A DNA stretch of 64,000 nucleotides from Pseudomonas mendocina. GTDB taxonomy: Bacteria; Pseudomonadota; Gammaproteobacteria; Pseudomonadales; Pseudomonadaceae. The notes beneath the pieces are model-generated. The model searched no databases and had not been told where the DNA came from. It saw only the letters and a program-made list of their open reading frames with translations. Location: NCBI RefSeq assembly GCF_003008615.1, contig NZ_CP027657.1:5146001-5210000 (forward strand), in the 5' to 3' direction. The translations under genes were made by a program, and so were the position numbers. The first letter of the stretch is position 1, and every line of letters begins with the position of its first letter. Shown here piece by piece: positions 57,570 to 64,000 of this stretch.

Positions 57570-58442
57570 ATGATGCGCATTATGTTGTTCCTGGCCACCA
57601 ACCTGGCGGTTCTGGTTATCGCCAGCATCACCCTCAAACTGCTGGGGGTCGACCGCTTCACCGGCCAGAACCATGGCAGCCTGCTGATTTTCTGCGCCGT
57701 GTTCGGTTTCGCCGGCTCGCTGGTCTCGCTGTTCCTGTCCAAGTGGATGGCGAAGATGAGCACCGGCACGCAGATCATCACCCAGCCGCGCACCCGTCAC
57801 GAACAGTGGCTGCTGCAGACCGTCGAGGAGCTGTCCCGTGAAGCCGGCATCAAAATGCCGGAAGTCGGTATCTTCCCGGCCTACGAGTCCAACGCCTTCG
57901 CCACCGGCTGGAACAAGAACGACGCGCTGGTCGCCGTCAGCCAGGGCCTGCTCGAACGCTTCTCGCCCGATGAAGTGCGCGCGGTGCTGGCCCACGAGAT
58001 CGGCCACGTGGCCAACGGCGACATGGTCACCCTGGCACTGATTCAGGGCGTGGTGAACACCTTCGTGATGTTCTTCGCACGCATCTTCGGTAACTTCGTC
58101 GACAAGGCGATCCTGAAGAACGAAGACGGCCATGGTATCGGCTACTTCGTCGCAACCATCTTCGCCGAGCTTGTGCTGGGCATTCTGGCCAGCATCATCG
58201 TCATGTGGTTCTCGCGCAAACGTGAATACAAGGCCGATGAAGCCGGCGCCCGCCTGGCCGGTACCGGCGCGATGATCGCCGCGCTGCAGCGCCTGCGCGC
58301 CGAACAGGGCGTGCCGGTGCAGATGCCCGACAGCCTGACCGCCTTCGGCATCAACGGCGGCCTGAAGAACGGCCTGGCTGGCCTGCTGATGAGCCACCCG
58401 CCGCTGGAAGATCGCATCGAGGCGCTGCGCCGTCGGGGCTGA
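57570..58442 (+). CDS. htpX: Membrane zinc metalloprotease HtpX
   Basis: 290 residues, M48B family. Two N-terminal helices, then the zinc motif HEIGH at 142-146, followed by two further helices and a third ligand in [12 protein letters not shown]. It degrades damaged inner-membrane proteins together with FtsH. The ATG at 57570 ([11 protein letters not shown]) agrees with the family; GTGAGGAG lies upstream. Likely heat-induced. Confidence 0.95.
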   Translation: MMRIMLFLATNLAVLVIASITLKLLGVDRFTGQNHGSLLIFCAVFGFAGSLVSLFLSKWMAKMSTGTQIITQPRTRHEQWLLQTVEELSREAGIKMPEVGIFPAYESNAFATGWNKNDALVAVSQGLLERFSPDEVRAVLAHEIGHVANGDMVTLALIQGVVNTFVMFFARIFGNFVDKAILKNEDGHGIGYFVATIFAELVLGILASIIVMWFSRKREYKADEAGARLAGTGAMIAALQRLRAEQGVPVQMPDSLTAFGINGGLKNGLAGLLMSHPPLEDRIEALRRRG

Positions 58443-58456
58443 TCGAAACCGCAAAA

Positions 58457-58484
58457 GAAAAGGCGACCTCAGGGTCGCCTTTTT
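58457..58484. terminator. Terminator shared by htpX and tpm
   Basis: AGGCGACC (58461-58468) and GGTCGCCT (58473-58480) with a TCAG loop, A run before and T5 after. It serves both converging genes. Confidence 0.9.
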
Positions 58485-58499
58485 CATTGCCTCGCCGCT

Positions 58500-59156
58500 T
58501 TAACGGCGCGCCAGGTGAAACACCACCTCTTCCACCGCCTCGAGCTGATTCTCGATAAAGCGTGGGTTGCCGCTCAGCACATCCTTACGCTCCACTTCCC
58601 GCAGCATCCAGCCTGGAGTGAAGCGCTGCTCGACTTCGGCATCCTCTACCGAGAACGGCGGGCCATCCATGCGTTGCTGGTCGTACACCAGCGTCACCAG
58701 CAGCCCCTGGCAGGTCTCAGGCAATATCGCCTGCAGGTGGGCGGCGTAGCGCTCACGCATTTCCGGCGGCAGCGCGATCAACGCGGCTCGGTCATAAAAG
58801 GCCTGGCAACCGGCAACGTCCTCACGGCTCAGCGCGAAAAAGTCGCCGCAGAGAATCCACAGCGCGCCTGCCTGATAGACCTTGAAGGCGCCTTGCTGCG
58901 ATACATGCGGCTGCACATCACGCTCGGCGAAGAAATCCTGTACCGCCCGCTCGGCCAACTCCACCCCGATCACGGCATGCCCCTGCTCCGCCAGCCACGC
59001 CAGGTCGAGGCTCTTGCCACACAGCGGCACCAGCACCGCGGCATCGTTGGGTAGCCCGAGCGCTGACCAATGACGGCGCAGATAGCCATTGACCTTCTCC
59101 TGATGAAAACCGATTTGGCTACGCGCCCAACGCTCCTGCCAGAACGCTTCATGCAT
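58500..59156 (-). CDS. tpm: Thiopurine S-methyltransferase
   Basis: 218 residues, the size of bacterial TPMT. SAM-dependent methyltransferase: early [17 protein letters not shown] motif [20 protein letters not shown], then GVELAERAV. In Pseudomonas it methylates thiopurines, and selenium and tellurium oxyanions can be detoxified by it. Conserved position near htpX. Confidence 0.92.
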   Translation of the reverse strand: MHEAFWQERWARSQIGFHQEKVNGYLRRHWSALGLPNDAAVLVPLCGKSLDLAWLAEQGHAVIGVELAERAVQDFFAERDVQPHVSQQGAFKVYQAGALWILCGDFFALSREDVAGCQAFYDRAALIALPPEMRERYAAHLQAILPETCQGLLVTLVYDQQRMDGPPFSVEDAEVEQRFTPGWMLREVERKDVLSGNPRFIENQLEAVEEVVFHLARR

Positions 59157-59260
59157 GGATAACTCTCCACAAATTCGATAGGAATGCTCAACTATTTATA
59201 CTGGAAGTCGATAGATCCAGCGACGAAGATGGTGTCATCCTACTTCAGGAGCTGATCGCC

Positions 59261-60028
59261 ATGCTGCCCTCACTGTTCATATCCCACGGTTCACCCATGC
59301 TGGCTCTGGAGCCGGGCGCCAGCGGCCCAGCCCTGGCCAAACTGGCCGCCGAACTGCCCAGGCCCAAGGCTATCGTGGTGGTGTCGGCGCACTGGGAAAA
59401 CCAGCATTTGCTAGTGACGGCAGGCGAGCAACCGCAGACCTGGCACGACTTCGGCGGTTTCCCAGCCCCATTGTATGCCGTGCAGTATCCCGCTCCCGGC
59501 GCACCAGCGCTGGCCAAGGAGATCGCAGAGCAATTGAATGACGCGGGCCTGCCGACAGAGCTCGAGGCCCAGCGCCCATTCGATCATGGCGCCTGGGTTC
59601 CGTTGTCGCTGATGTATCCGCAAGCCGACATTCCCGTACTGCAGATTTCACTACCCAGCCGCCTCGGCCCCGAGCTGCAGACCCGTGTGGGCCGCGCACT
59701 GAGCGGCCTGCGTGAGCAAGACATCTTGCTTATCGGCTCCGGTAGCATCACCCACAATCTGGGCGAGCTGAACTGGCGCGCAGGTCCGAAAGTCATCACG
59801 CCCTGGGCCCAGGCATTTCGCGACTGGATGGTGGAAAAACTCGCAGCCGATGACGAACAGGCGCTGCACGATTACCGCCACCTGGCGCCAAACGCCGTGC
59901 GCAACCATCCGAGTGACGAGCACCTACTGCCGCTGTTCTTCGCCCGCGGCGCCGGCGGCACCTTCAGCGTCGCGCACACTGGGTTCACCTATGGCGCGCT
60001 GGGTATGGATATCTATCGCTTCGACTAG
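59261..60028 (+). CDS. LigB-family extradiol dioxygenase (DODA/YgiD-like)
   Basis: 255 residues. The metal ligands lie in ISHGSP (H9), VVSAHWEN and the later GSGSITHNL segment, as in the zinc-containing DOPA-4,5-dioxygenase (YgiD) family. It probably opens the ring of an aromatic diol or acts on a related substrate; bacterial members have uncertain physiological roles. The C-terminal region has HPSDEHLLPLFFARGA. Its stop overlaps the convergent TetR gene by four bases. Confidence 0.85.
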   Translation: MLPSLFISHGSPMLALEPGASGPALAKLAAELPRPKAIVVVSAHWENQHLLVTAGEQPQTWHDFGGFPAPLYAVQYPAPGAPALAKEIAEQLNDAGLPTELEAQRPFDHGAWVPLSLMYPQADIPVLQISLPSRLGPELQTRVGRALSGLREQDILLIGSGSITHNLGELNWRAGPKVITPWAQAFRDWMVEKLAADDEQALHDYRHLAPNAVRNHPSDEHLLPLFFARGAGGTFSVAHTGFTYGALGMDIYRFD

Positions 60029-60609
60029 CCGCTGCTTTTCACGCTGTCCCAGGCGATCTGCGCCAACAGATCACGGCACTCGCCCAGCTCACTCTGGGTG
60101 CGGCCGGCCAGCCAGTTGCGCGCCAGATCGTGCGTCGGGCCGATTACCACCGAGGCGAAGCAGTCATCTGGTAGCGCCTTGAACAGTCCCTGTAGGCGGT
60201 ATTCGGCGAGCGCCGTGAGAATCTGCGCGAAATGCTGGCGATTGGCTTCGCGCAGGGCACCACCCATTTCCCCCGCCTCGACCCGACTGCGGCTGTGCAG
60301 GATGAAGCGCGCCCAATCCGGATTGGCCACCACCCAGTCGATGTAACTGGTCACCAGCAGCTTAACGCAGGCCTCGGCGCTGACTGCCTTGGCAAACCCG
60401 CGCTGCAACAAGTCTGCGTATTGCGCAGTGCCGGCCAGATAGAGCGCGGCAATGATCCGCTCCTTGTTGCCGAAGTGGTGATACAGACTGCCGATGCTCG
60501 CACCAGAACGATCGCGAATCATCTCGATGGTGGTGACATCGACGCCGTGCTCGGTGAAGCAGGCCAACGCAGCCTGCAGGATCTCGTCTTTACGCGATGG
60601 ACGAGCCAT
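60025..60609 (-). CDS. TetR-family transcriptional repressor
   Basis: 194 residues. The N-terminal helix-turn-helix is TTIEMIRDRSGASIGSLYHHFGNKERI; the rest forms a helical ligand domain. It diverges from the hotdog thioesterase gene, and a tandem operator sits right before it. Ligand unknown; acyl-CoA or a fatty acid is plausible from the neighbour (inference). Confidence 0.88.
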   Translation of the reverse strand: MARPSRKDEILQAALACFTEHGVDVTTIEMIRDRSGASIGSLYHHFGNKERIIAALYLAGTAQYADLLQRGFAKAVSAEACVKLLVTSYIDWVVANPDWARFILHSRSRVEAGEMGGALREANRQHFAQILTALAEYRLQGLFKALPDDCFASVVIGPTHDLARNWLAGRTQSELGECRDLLAQIAWDSVKSSG

Positions 60610-60623
60610 GTCGCTCCTTATGA

Positions 60624-60651
60624 CTAGAATATTTTTCTAGAATAATTTTCT
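60624..60651. promoter_or_regulatory. Tandem palindromic operator of the TetR/thioesterase pair
   Basis: CTAGAA-TATTT-TTCTAG at 60624-60640 and CTAGAA-TAATT-TTCTAA overlapping it by CTAG (60637-60653). The second overlaps the predicted -35 (60637-60642) of the thioesterase promoter, whose -10 TATACT is at 60660-60665. Repressor binding would block both genes. Confidence 0.7.
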
Positions 60652-60712
60652 AACACTCGTATACTGCCTCGGCGCGCGCTCATCTTCAATCGCAAACACG
60701 CAGGAGAGAGTC

Positions 60713-61150
60713 ATGAGTCAGATGTTGCAGATGTTCCAGCAGGCCGGCGCTGCCCAGTTCAGCGCGATGATCGGTCAAGTCGCCCCCTACTTCGCCAGTA
60801 TCGCTCCGCAGATGGTCGAGTTGCGTCCCGGCTATGCCGAAGTCAGCTTCGCCAAGCGCCGCGAAGTGCTCAACCATATTGGTACGGTGCACGCCATTGC
60901 CTTGTGCAATGCTGCCGAGCTTGCCGCCGGCAGCATGACCGACGCCTCCATTCCTGCCGGTTGCCGCTGGATTCCCAAGGGCATGACGGTGGAATACCTG
61001 GCGAAGGCCGATGGCGATATCCGTACGGTGGCCGACGGCAGCCAGGTGGATTGGAGCCAGACCGGCGACATCAAGGTGCCGGTGATGGCCTACGTCGGCG
61101 ACAAGCCGGTGTTCCGCGCGGAAATCACCATGTACGTCAGCCAGGCCTGA
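60713..61150 (+). CDS. Hotdog-fold thioesterase (DUF4442-like)
   Basis: 145 residues. DUF4442/PaaI-like hotdog fold: long helix region FSAMIGQVAPYFASIAPQ, then ELRPGYAEVSF and the NHIGTVHAIALCNAAELA helix. Such enzymes hydrolyse acyl-CoA or related thioesters. Divergent from a TetR repressor with an operator overlapping its promoter, so induction by an acyl compound is likely. Confidence 0.82.
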   Translation: MSQMLQMFQQAGAAQFSAMIGQVAPYFASIAPQMVELRPGYAEVSFAKRREVLNHIGTVHAIALCNAAELAAGSMTDASIPAGCRWIPKGMTVEYLAKADGDIRTVADGSQVDWSQTGDIKVPVMAYVGDKPVFRAEITMYVSQA

Positions 61151-61155
61151 AAATG

Positions 61156-61182
61156 CAGAGGCCCGTCATCGACGGGCCTCGT
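61156..61182. terminator. Hairpin between thioesterase and oxidoreductase genes
   Basis: GAGGCCCGTC (61158-61167) and GACGGGCCTC (61171-61180), a perfect ten-base stem, but no T tract on the plus strand; likely a shared convergent terminator. Confidence 0.65.
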
Positions 61183-61189
61183 TCAGTAC

Positions 61190-62179
61190 TCAGTCGAGCC
61201 GCACCAGGATACGGCCGACCATGCCGCCGGCCAGTATCCGTTCGATGGCCCCCGGCAACTCCGTCAGGCCAATTTCCTGGCACAACGCGGAAAGATCGAG
61301 CTTCCACTGCAGCGACAGCTTGTCCCACATCGACGCCTTGACCACCAGCGGCAGCTCTACCGAGTCCACCCCCAGCAGGTTGACGCCGCGCAGGATGAAC
61401 GGCAGTACCGAAGCCTGGAAGCCAACGCCAGCGGTCAGACCGCAGCAGGCCACGCTACCGCTGTGGCGCAGCGACTTGACCACATTGAACAGGATGTCAC
61501 CACCCACCGTATCCACCGCTCCCGCCCAGCGCTCCTTGAGCATCGGACGTTCGCTACCCTGCTGCAGCTCTTCGCGGCTGACGATCTCGTCAGCACCCAG
61601 GTTACGCAGAAAATCAGCCTGTTCGGCCTTGCCGGTGGCGGCGGCAACACGATAACCGAGCTGTTTGAGCAGCACGACCGCGATGCTGCCGACGCCGCCC
61701 GTAGCGCCCGTGACCAGCACGGTGCCGGACTCTGGGGTGACGCCAGCCTGCTCCAGCTTGTCCACGCACAGTGCAGCGGTCAGGCCGGCAGTGCCGAGGA
61801 TCATCGCCTCGCGCAGCGGCAGCCCCTGCGGGCGCTTGATCGCCCAGGCCGCCGGCACGCGGATGTACTGGCCGAAACCACCGGCGGTATTCATGCCCAG
61901 GTCGTAGCCGGTGACGATCACCTCGTCACCCACGGCGAACTCGGCAACGCTGGAAGCCTCGACCACACCCGCCGCGTCGATACCAGGCGTATGCGGGTAG
62001 GCCTTGGTCACGCCACGATTGCCGCTGGCGGACAGGGCATCCTTGTAGTTGAGCGAGGAATAGCGCACGCGGATCAACAACTCGCCCTGCGGCAGCTGCT
62101 CGACGTTGCGCTGGACTACTTCACGCTGGAAACCGCCATCGGCGCCTTCGCTGACCAGCAAGGCCTTGAACTCGGTCAT
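61190..62179 (-). CDS. AcuI/YhdH-family zinc-free quinone oxidoreductase (acrylyl-CoA reductase-like)
   Basis: 329 residues of the MDR superfamily, YhdH/AcuI branch. Conserved parts: YSSLNYKDALSASG, PHTPGIDAAGVVE, and the NADPH motif VTGATGGVGSIAVVLLKQLG. AcuI reduces acrylyl-CoA to propionyl-CoA; this may be the role here. The ATG at 62179 (MTEFKALLV) follows GAGGAGAGGG. Confidence 0.85.
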   Translation of the reverse strand: MTEFKALLVSEGADGGFQREVVQRNVEQLPQGELLIRVRYSSLNYKDALSASGNRGVTKAYPHTPGIDAAGVVEASSVAEFAVGDEVIVTGYDLGMNTAGGFGQYIRVPAAWAIKRPQGLPLREAMILGTAGLTAALCVDKLEQAGVTPESGTVLVTGATGGVGSIAVVLLKQLGYRVAAATGKAEQADFLRNLGADEIVSREELQQGSERPMLKERWAGAVDTVGGDILFNVVKSLRHSGSVACCGLTAGVGFQASVLPFILRGVNLLGVDSVELPLVVKASMWDKLSLQWKLDLSALCQEIGLTELPGAIERILAGGMVGRILVRLD

Positions 62180-62254
62180 CACCCTCTCCTCTTGTCGTGG
62201 TTTGCTGCTGCGCGACGCGAGTCGGCCGTGCAGCCCATCATGAACGAAGCGTTA

Positions 62255-63271
62255 TCAGAAGCGTTGTTGATTGAGCCGGCTCAACCAGGTCAGGACGAAG
62301 CGATCCAGTGCCATGCTGGCAGCCAGCCCGACACGCTCCTGCAGGCTCTTTTTCTGAGCGAAATGTAGATGGAACAGTTCAGCCTCGGCGGCGCGCTCGG
62401 CCAGATACTGGTCGCTGGTCTTGAGCTCATCCACCAGCAGGCGCTCCTGCGCGGCCATGCCCAGCCAGACTTCGCCGGTGGCGATGGCGTCGATGTCCAG
62501 TTGCGGGCGGTAACGGGCGACGAAACCCTTGAACAGTTCGTGGGTGGTTTCCAGGTCTTCCTGGAATTTCTCCCGACCTTTCTCGGTGTTTTCGCCAAAG
62601 ACGGTCAGCGTGCGCTTGTATTCACCGGCGGTCAGCACTTCGAAATCGATTTCGTGCTTTTTCAGCAAGCGATGCACATTGGGCAACTGCGCCACCACGC
62701 CGATGGAGCCGAGAATGGCGAAAGGCGCACTGAGAATCTTCTGGCCGATGCAGGCCATCATGTAGCCGCCGCTGGCGGCTACCTTGTCAACGCACACGGT
62801 CAGCGGAATGCCAGCGTCGCGGATGCGCACCAGCTGTGAAGAGGCCAGACCGTAGCTGTGCACCATGCCGCCACCGCTTTCCAGGCGTAGCACCACTTCG
62901 TCCTCGGCCTTGGCCATGGACAACAACGCCGTCACTTCATGGCGCAGGTTGTCGGTGGCCGATGCCTTGATATCGCCATCGAAATCCAGCACGAACACCC
63001 GCGGCTTGCTGGGCGGCGCTTTCTTCTCCTGTTTGGCAGCTTTGGCTTCCGCCTTGCGCGTGGCCTTGAGCTGATCCTTGGACAACACGCTCTGCTCCAT
63101 GCGCTCGCGCAGATCCTTGTAGAAGTCATTGAGCTTCTGCACCTGCAGCTGACCACTGCCGCGCCGCCCTTTGCCGCGCGTGGCGGCGATCGTCACGAGT
63201 ACCACGACGATGGCGACCACCAGGGTCAGGGTTTTCGCCAGAAAGCTGGCGTACTCGCTAAGAAACTCCAC
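62255..63271 (-). CDS. sohB: Inner-membrane protease SohB
   Basis: 338 residues, peptidase S49. A membrane helix (~15-30), a long charged linker (~60-90), and the catalytic Ser S167 in AASGGYMMA with Lys K219 in TAGEYKRTL, as in SppA/SohB. The start is a GTG at 63271 with GAGGGGGAT upstream; the in-frame extension to 63388 does not fit the family. SohB can offset loss of DegP in E. coli. Confidence 0.92.
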   Translation of the reverse strand: MEFLSEYASFLAKTLTLVVAIVVVLVTIAATRGKGRRGSGQLQVQKLNDFYKDLRERMEQSVLSKDQLKATRKAEAKAAKQEKKAPPSKPRVFVLDFDGDIKASATDNLRHEVTALLSMAKAEDEVVLRLESGGGMVHSYGLASSQLVRIRDAGIPLTVCVDKVAASGGYMMACIGQKILSAPFAILGSIGVVAQLPNVHRLLKKHEIDFEVLTAGEYKRTLTVFGENTEKGREKFQEDLETTHELFKGFVARYRPQLDIDAIATGEVWLGMAAQERLLVDELKTSDQYLAERAAEAELFHLHFAQKKSLQERVGLAASMALDRFVLTWLSRLNQQRF

Positions 63272-63471
63272 GGATCCCCCTCGGACATTGCGGCGGCGCC
63301 TGGGCGCACAAAGGCCCAAGCATACCGGCGCAGCGGCCTGCCGGCCAACCTCGGCAGCGCTGCTGCGATTGCCATACAAGCAATTCAAACAAGCGTATGT
63401 TTTTTCGTTGACAGCCCCTGAGCTTCCTCATACCCTCGCGAAACATTCAACGTGCCGAGACCAGTACGGAC

Positions 63472-64000
63472 GTGGGCAGCATCTATCTGATTCGACATGG
63501 CCAGGCTTCATTCGGTGCAGACGACTACGATGTCCTGTCTCCCGTCGGCGTACGCCAGGCCGAAGTGCTGGGTGAACACCTCGAGCAACTCGGCATCAGC
63601 CTCGATCGCTGCGTCAGCGGCAGCCTGCGCCGCCAGCAACACACCGCCAGCGCGGCGCTGCAACGTATGAGCAACGCACCGGCGCTGGATATCGACGACG
63701 CCTTCAACGAATTCGATGCCGATGCAGTGATTCGCACGCTGCTGCCGGATCTGCTGCCGGAAGAGCCCGAAGCCCTGCATATCCTGCGCAACGGTGCGCA
63801 GAACCGCGCCGAGTTCCAGCGCCTGTTCGCCAAACTGATCCAGCGCTGGATTTCCGGCGAACATGACAAACCCGGCCTGCAAAGCTGGCAGGCCTATGTC
63901 GAACAGGTTGAAAGCGGCCTGCGGCGCATCCTCGAACAGGCCAACAGCAAACAGAACATCGCCGTGTTCACCTCCGGTGGCACCATCACCGCCCTGCTCC
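63472..64000 (+). CDS. Histidine phosphatase (phosphoglycerate mutase-like), 3' truncated by window
   Basis: About 176 residues visible. It begins at a GTG (MGSIYLIRHGQASFG), and the catalytic RHG motif lies at residues 8-10. Further down, FNEFDADAV and the TSGGTITALL segment fit the phosphoglycerate-mutase-like phosphatase family; the second His would be near the cut end. Substrate unknown. The ribosome site (ACGGAC) is weak. Diverges from sohB. Confidence 0.85.
   Translation, partial: MGSIYLIRHGQASFGADDYDVLSPVGVRQAEVLGEHLEQLGISLDRCVSGSLRRQQHTASAALQRMSNAPALDIDDAFNEFDADAVIRTLLPDLLPEEPEALHILRNGAQNRAEFQRLFAKLIQRWISGEHDKPGLQSWQAYVEQVESGLRRILEQANSKQNIAVFTSGGTITALL

Overview
The window looks like chromosome of a Pseudomonas species, most likely from the P. 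mendocina / P. oleovorans (Ectopseudomonas) neighbourhood. The evidence is high-GC coding throughout, dense genes with short gaps, GC-rich hairpin terminators, the gltA / sdhCDAB-sucAB-lpd-sucCD-braB block, the nfuA-cti-metH block and the alaA-like / htpX / tpm block. This rests on gene content and remembered synteny with P. aeruginosa, not on a database search. I saw no phage, integron, IS transposase, CRISPR, rRNA or tRNA. The only mobile-like DNA is one non-coding element with terminal inverted repeats near 25.4-25.6 kb.

Layout. 0-6.3 kb: NAD-precursor salvage (partial pnuC plus a kinase-only NadR-like gene); a sigma-54-activator-like regulator that lacks key AAA+ residues; divergent from it, a RoxA-like di-heme protein followed by a membrane-anchored catalase-fold protein; two small conserved genes. 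6.3-15.4 kb: nfuA, cti, metH (with a MetR-type operator), osmE, a 28-codon membrane peptide, DUF1883 and DUF5924/DUF2914 genes. 15.4-22.4 kb: an AraC regulator divergent from an amidohydrolase, an RlmN-like radical SAM enzyme, an alpha/beta hydrolase, and a PctA-type chemoreceptor behind a near-perfect FliA promoter. 22.4-28.0 kb: a polyamine binding protein, cupin and FAD oxidase cluster; an AraC regulator with an NTF2-like domain whose 3' end carries one arm of the inverted-repeat element; DUF2970; an orphan sugar-type binding protein; a 37-residue membrane peptide. 28.2-33.0 kb: cysI-DUF934 sulfite reduction, MAPEG-DUF599, and the braB transporter.

33.3-46.4 kb is the TCA block. sucD, sucC, lpd, sucB, sucA, sdhB, sdhA, sdhD and sdhC all run leftward from one strong sigma-70-like promoter, back to back with gltA running right. 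Together they encode citrate synthase, 2-oxoglutarate dehydrogenase, succinyl-CoA synthetase and succinate dehydrogenase. Structured gaps separate sdhB-sucA, sucB-lpd and lpd-sucC and may adjust expression within the block.

46.4-64 kb: START-domain protein, YkgJ-type cysteine cluster, 3-hydroxyacid dehydrogenase, DEDDh exonuclease, ppnP, an RhtA-like exporter, a tight five-gene operon (NAD-kinase-like, DUF1287, DCC, DoxX-like, ABC exporter), msrB, an alaA-like aminotransferase, htpX with possible overlapping sigma-70/sigma-32 signals, tpm, a LigB-type dioxygenase, a TetR/hotdog thioesterase divergent pair with a clear tandem operator, an AcuI-like oxidoreductase, sohB and a partial histidine phosphatase. 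The strongest candidates for new biology are the RoxA-like/catalase-fold pair with its odd regulator, the DoxX-DCC-DUF1287 operon, and the inverted-repeat element.
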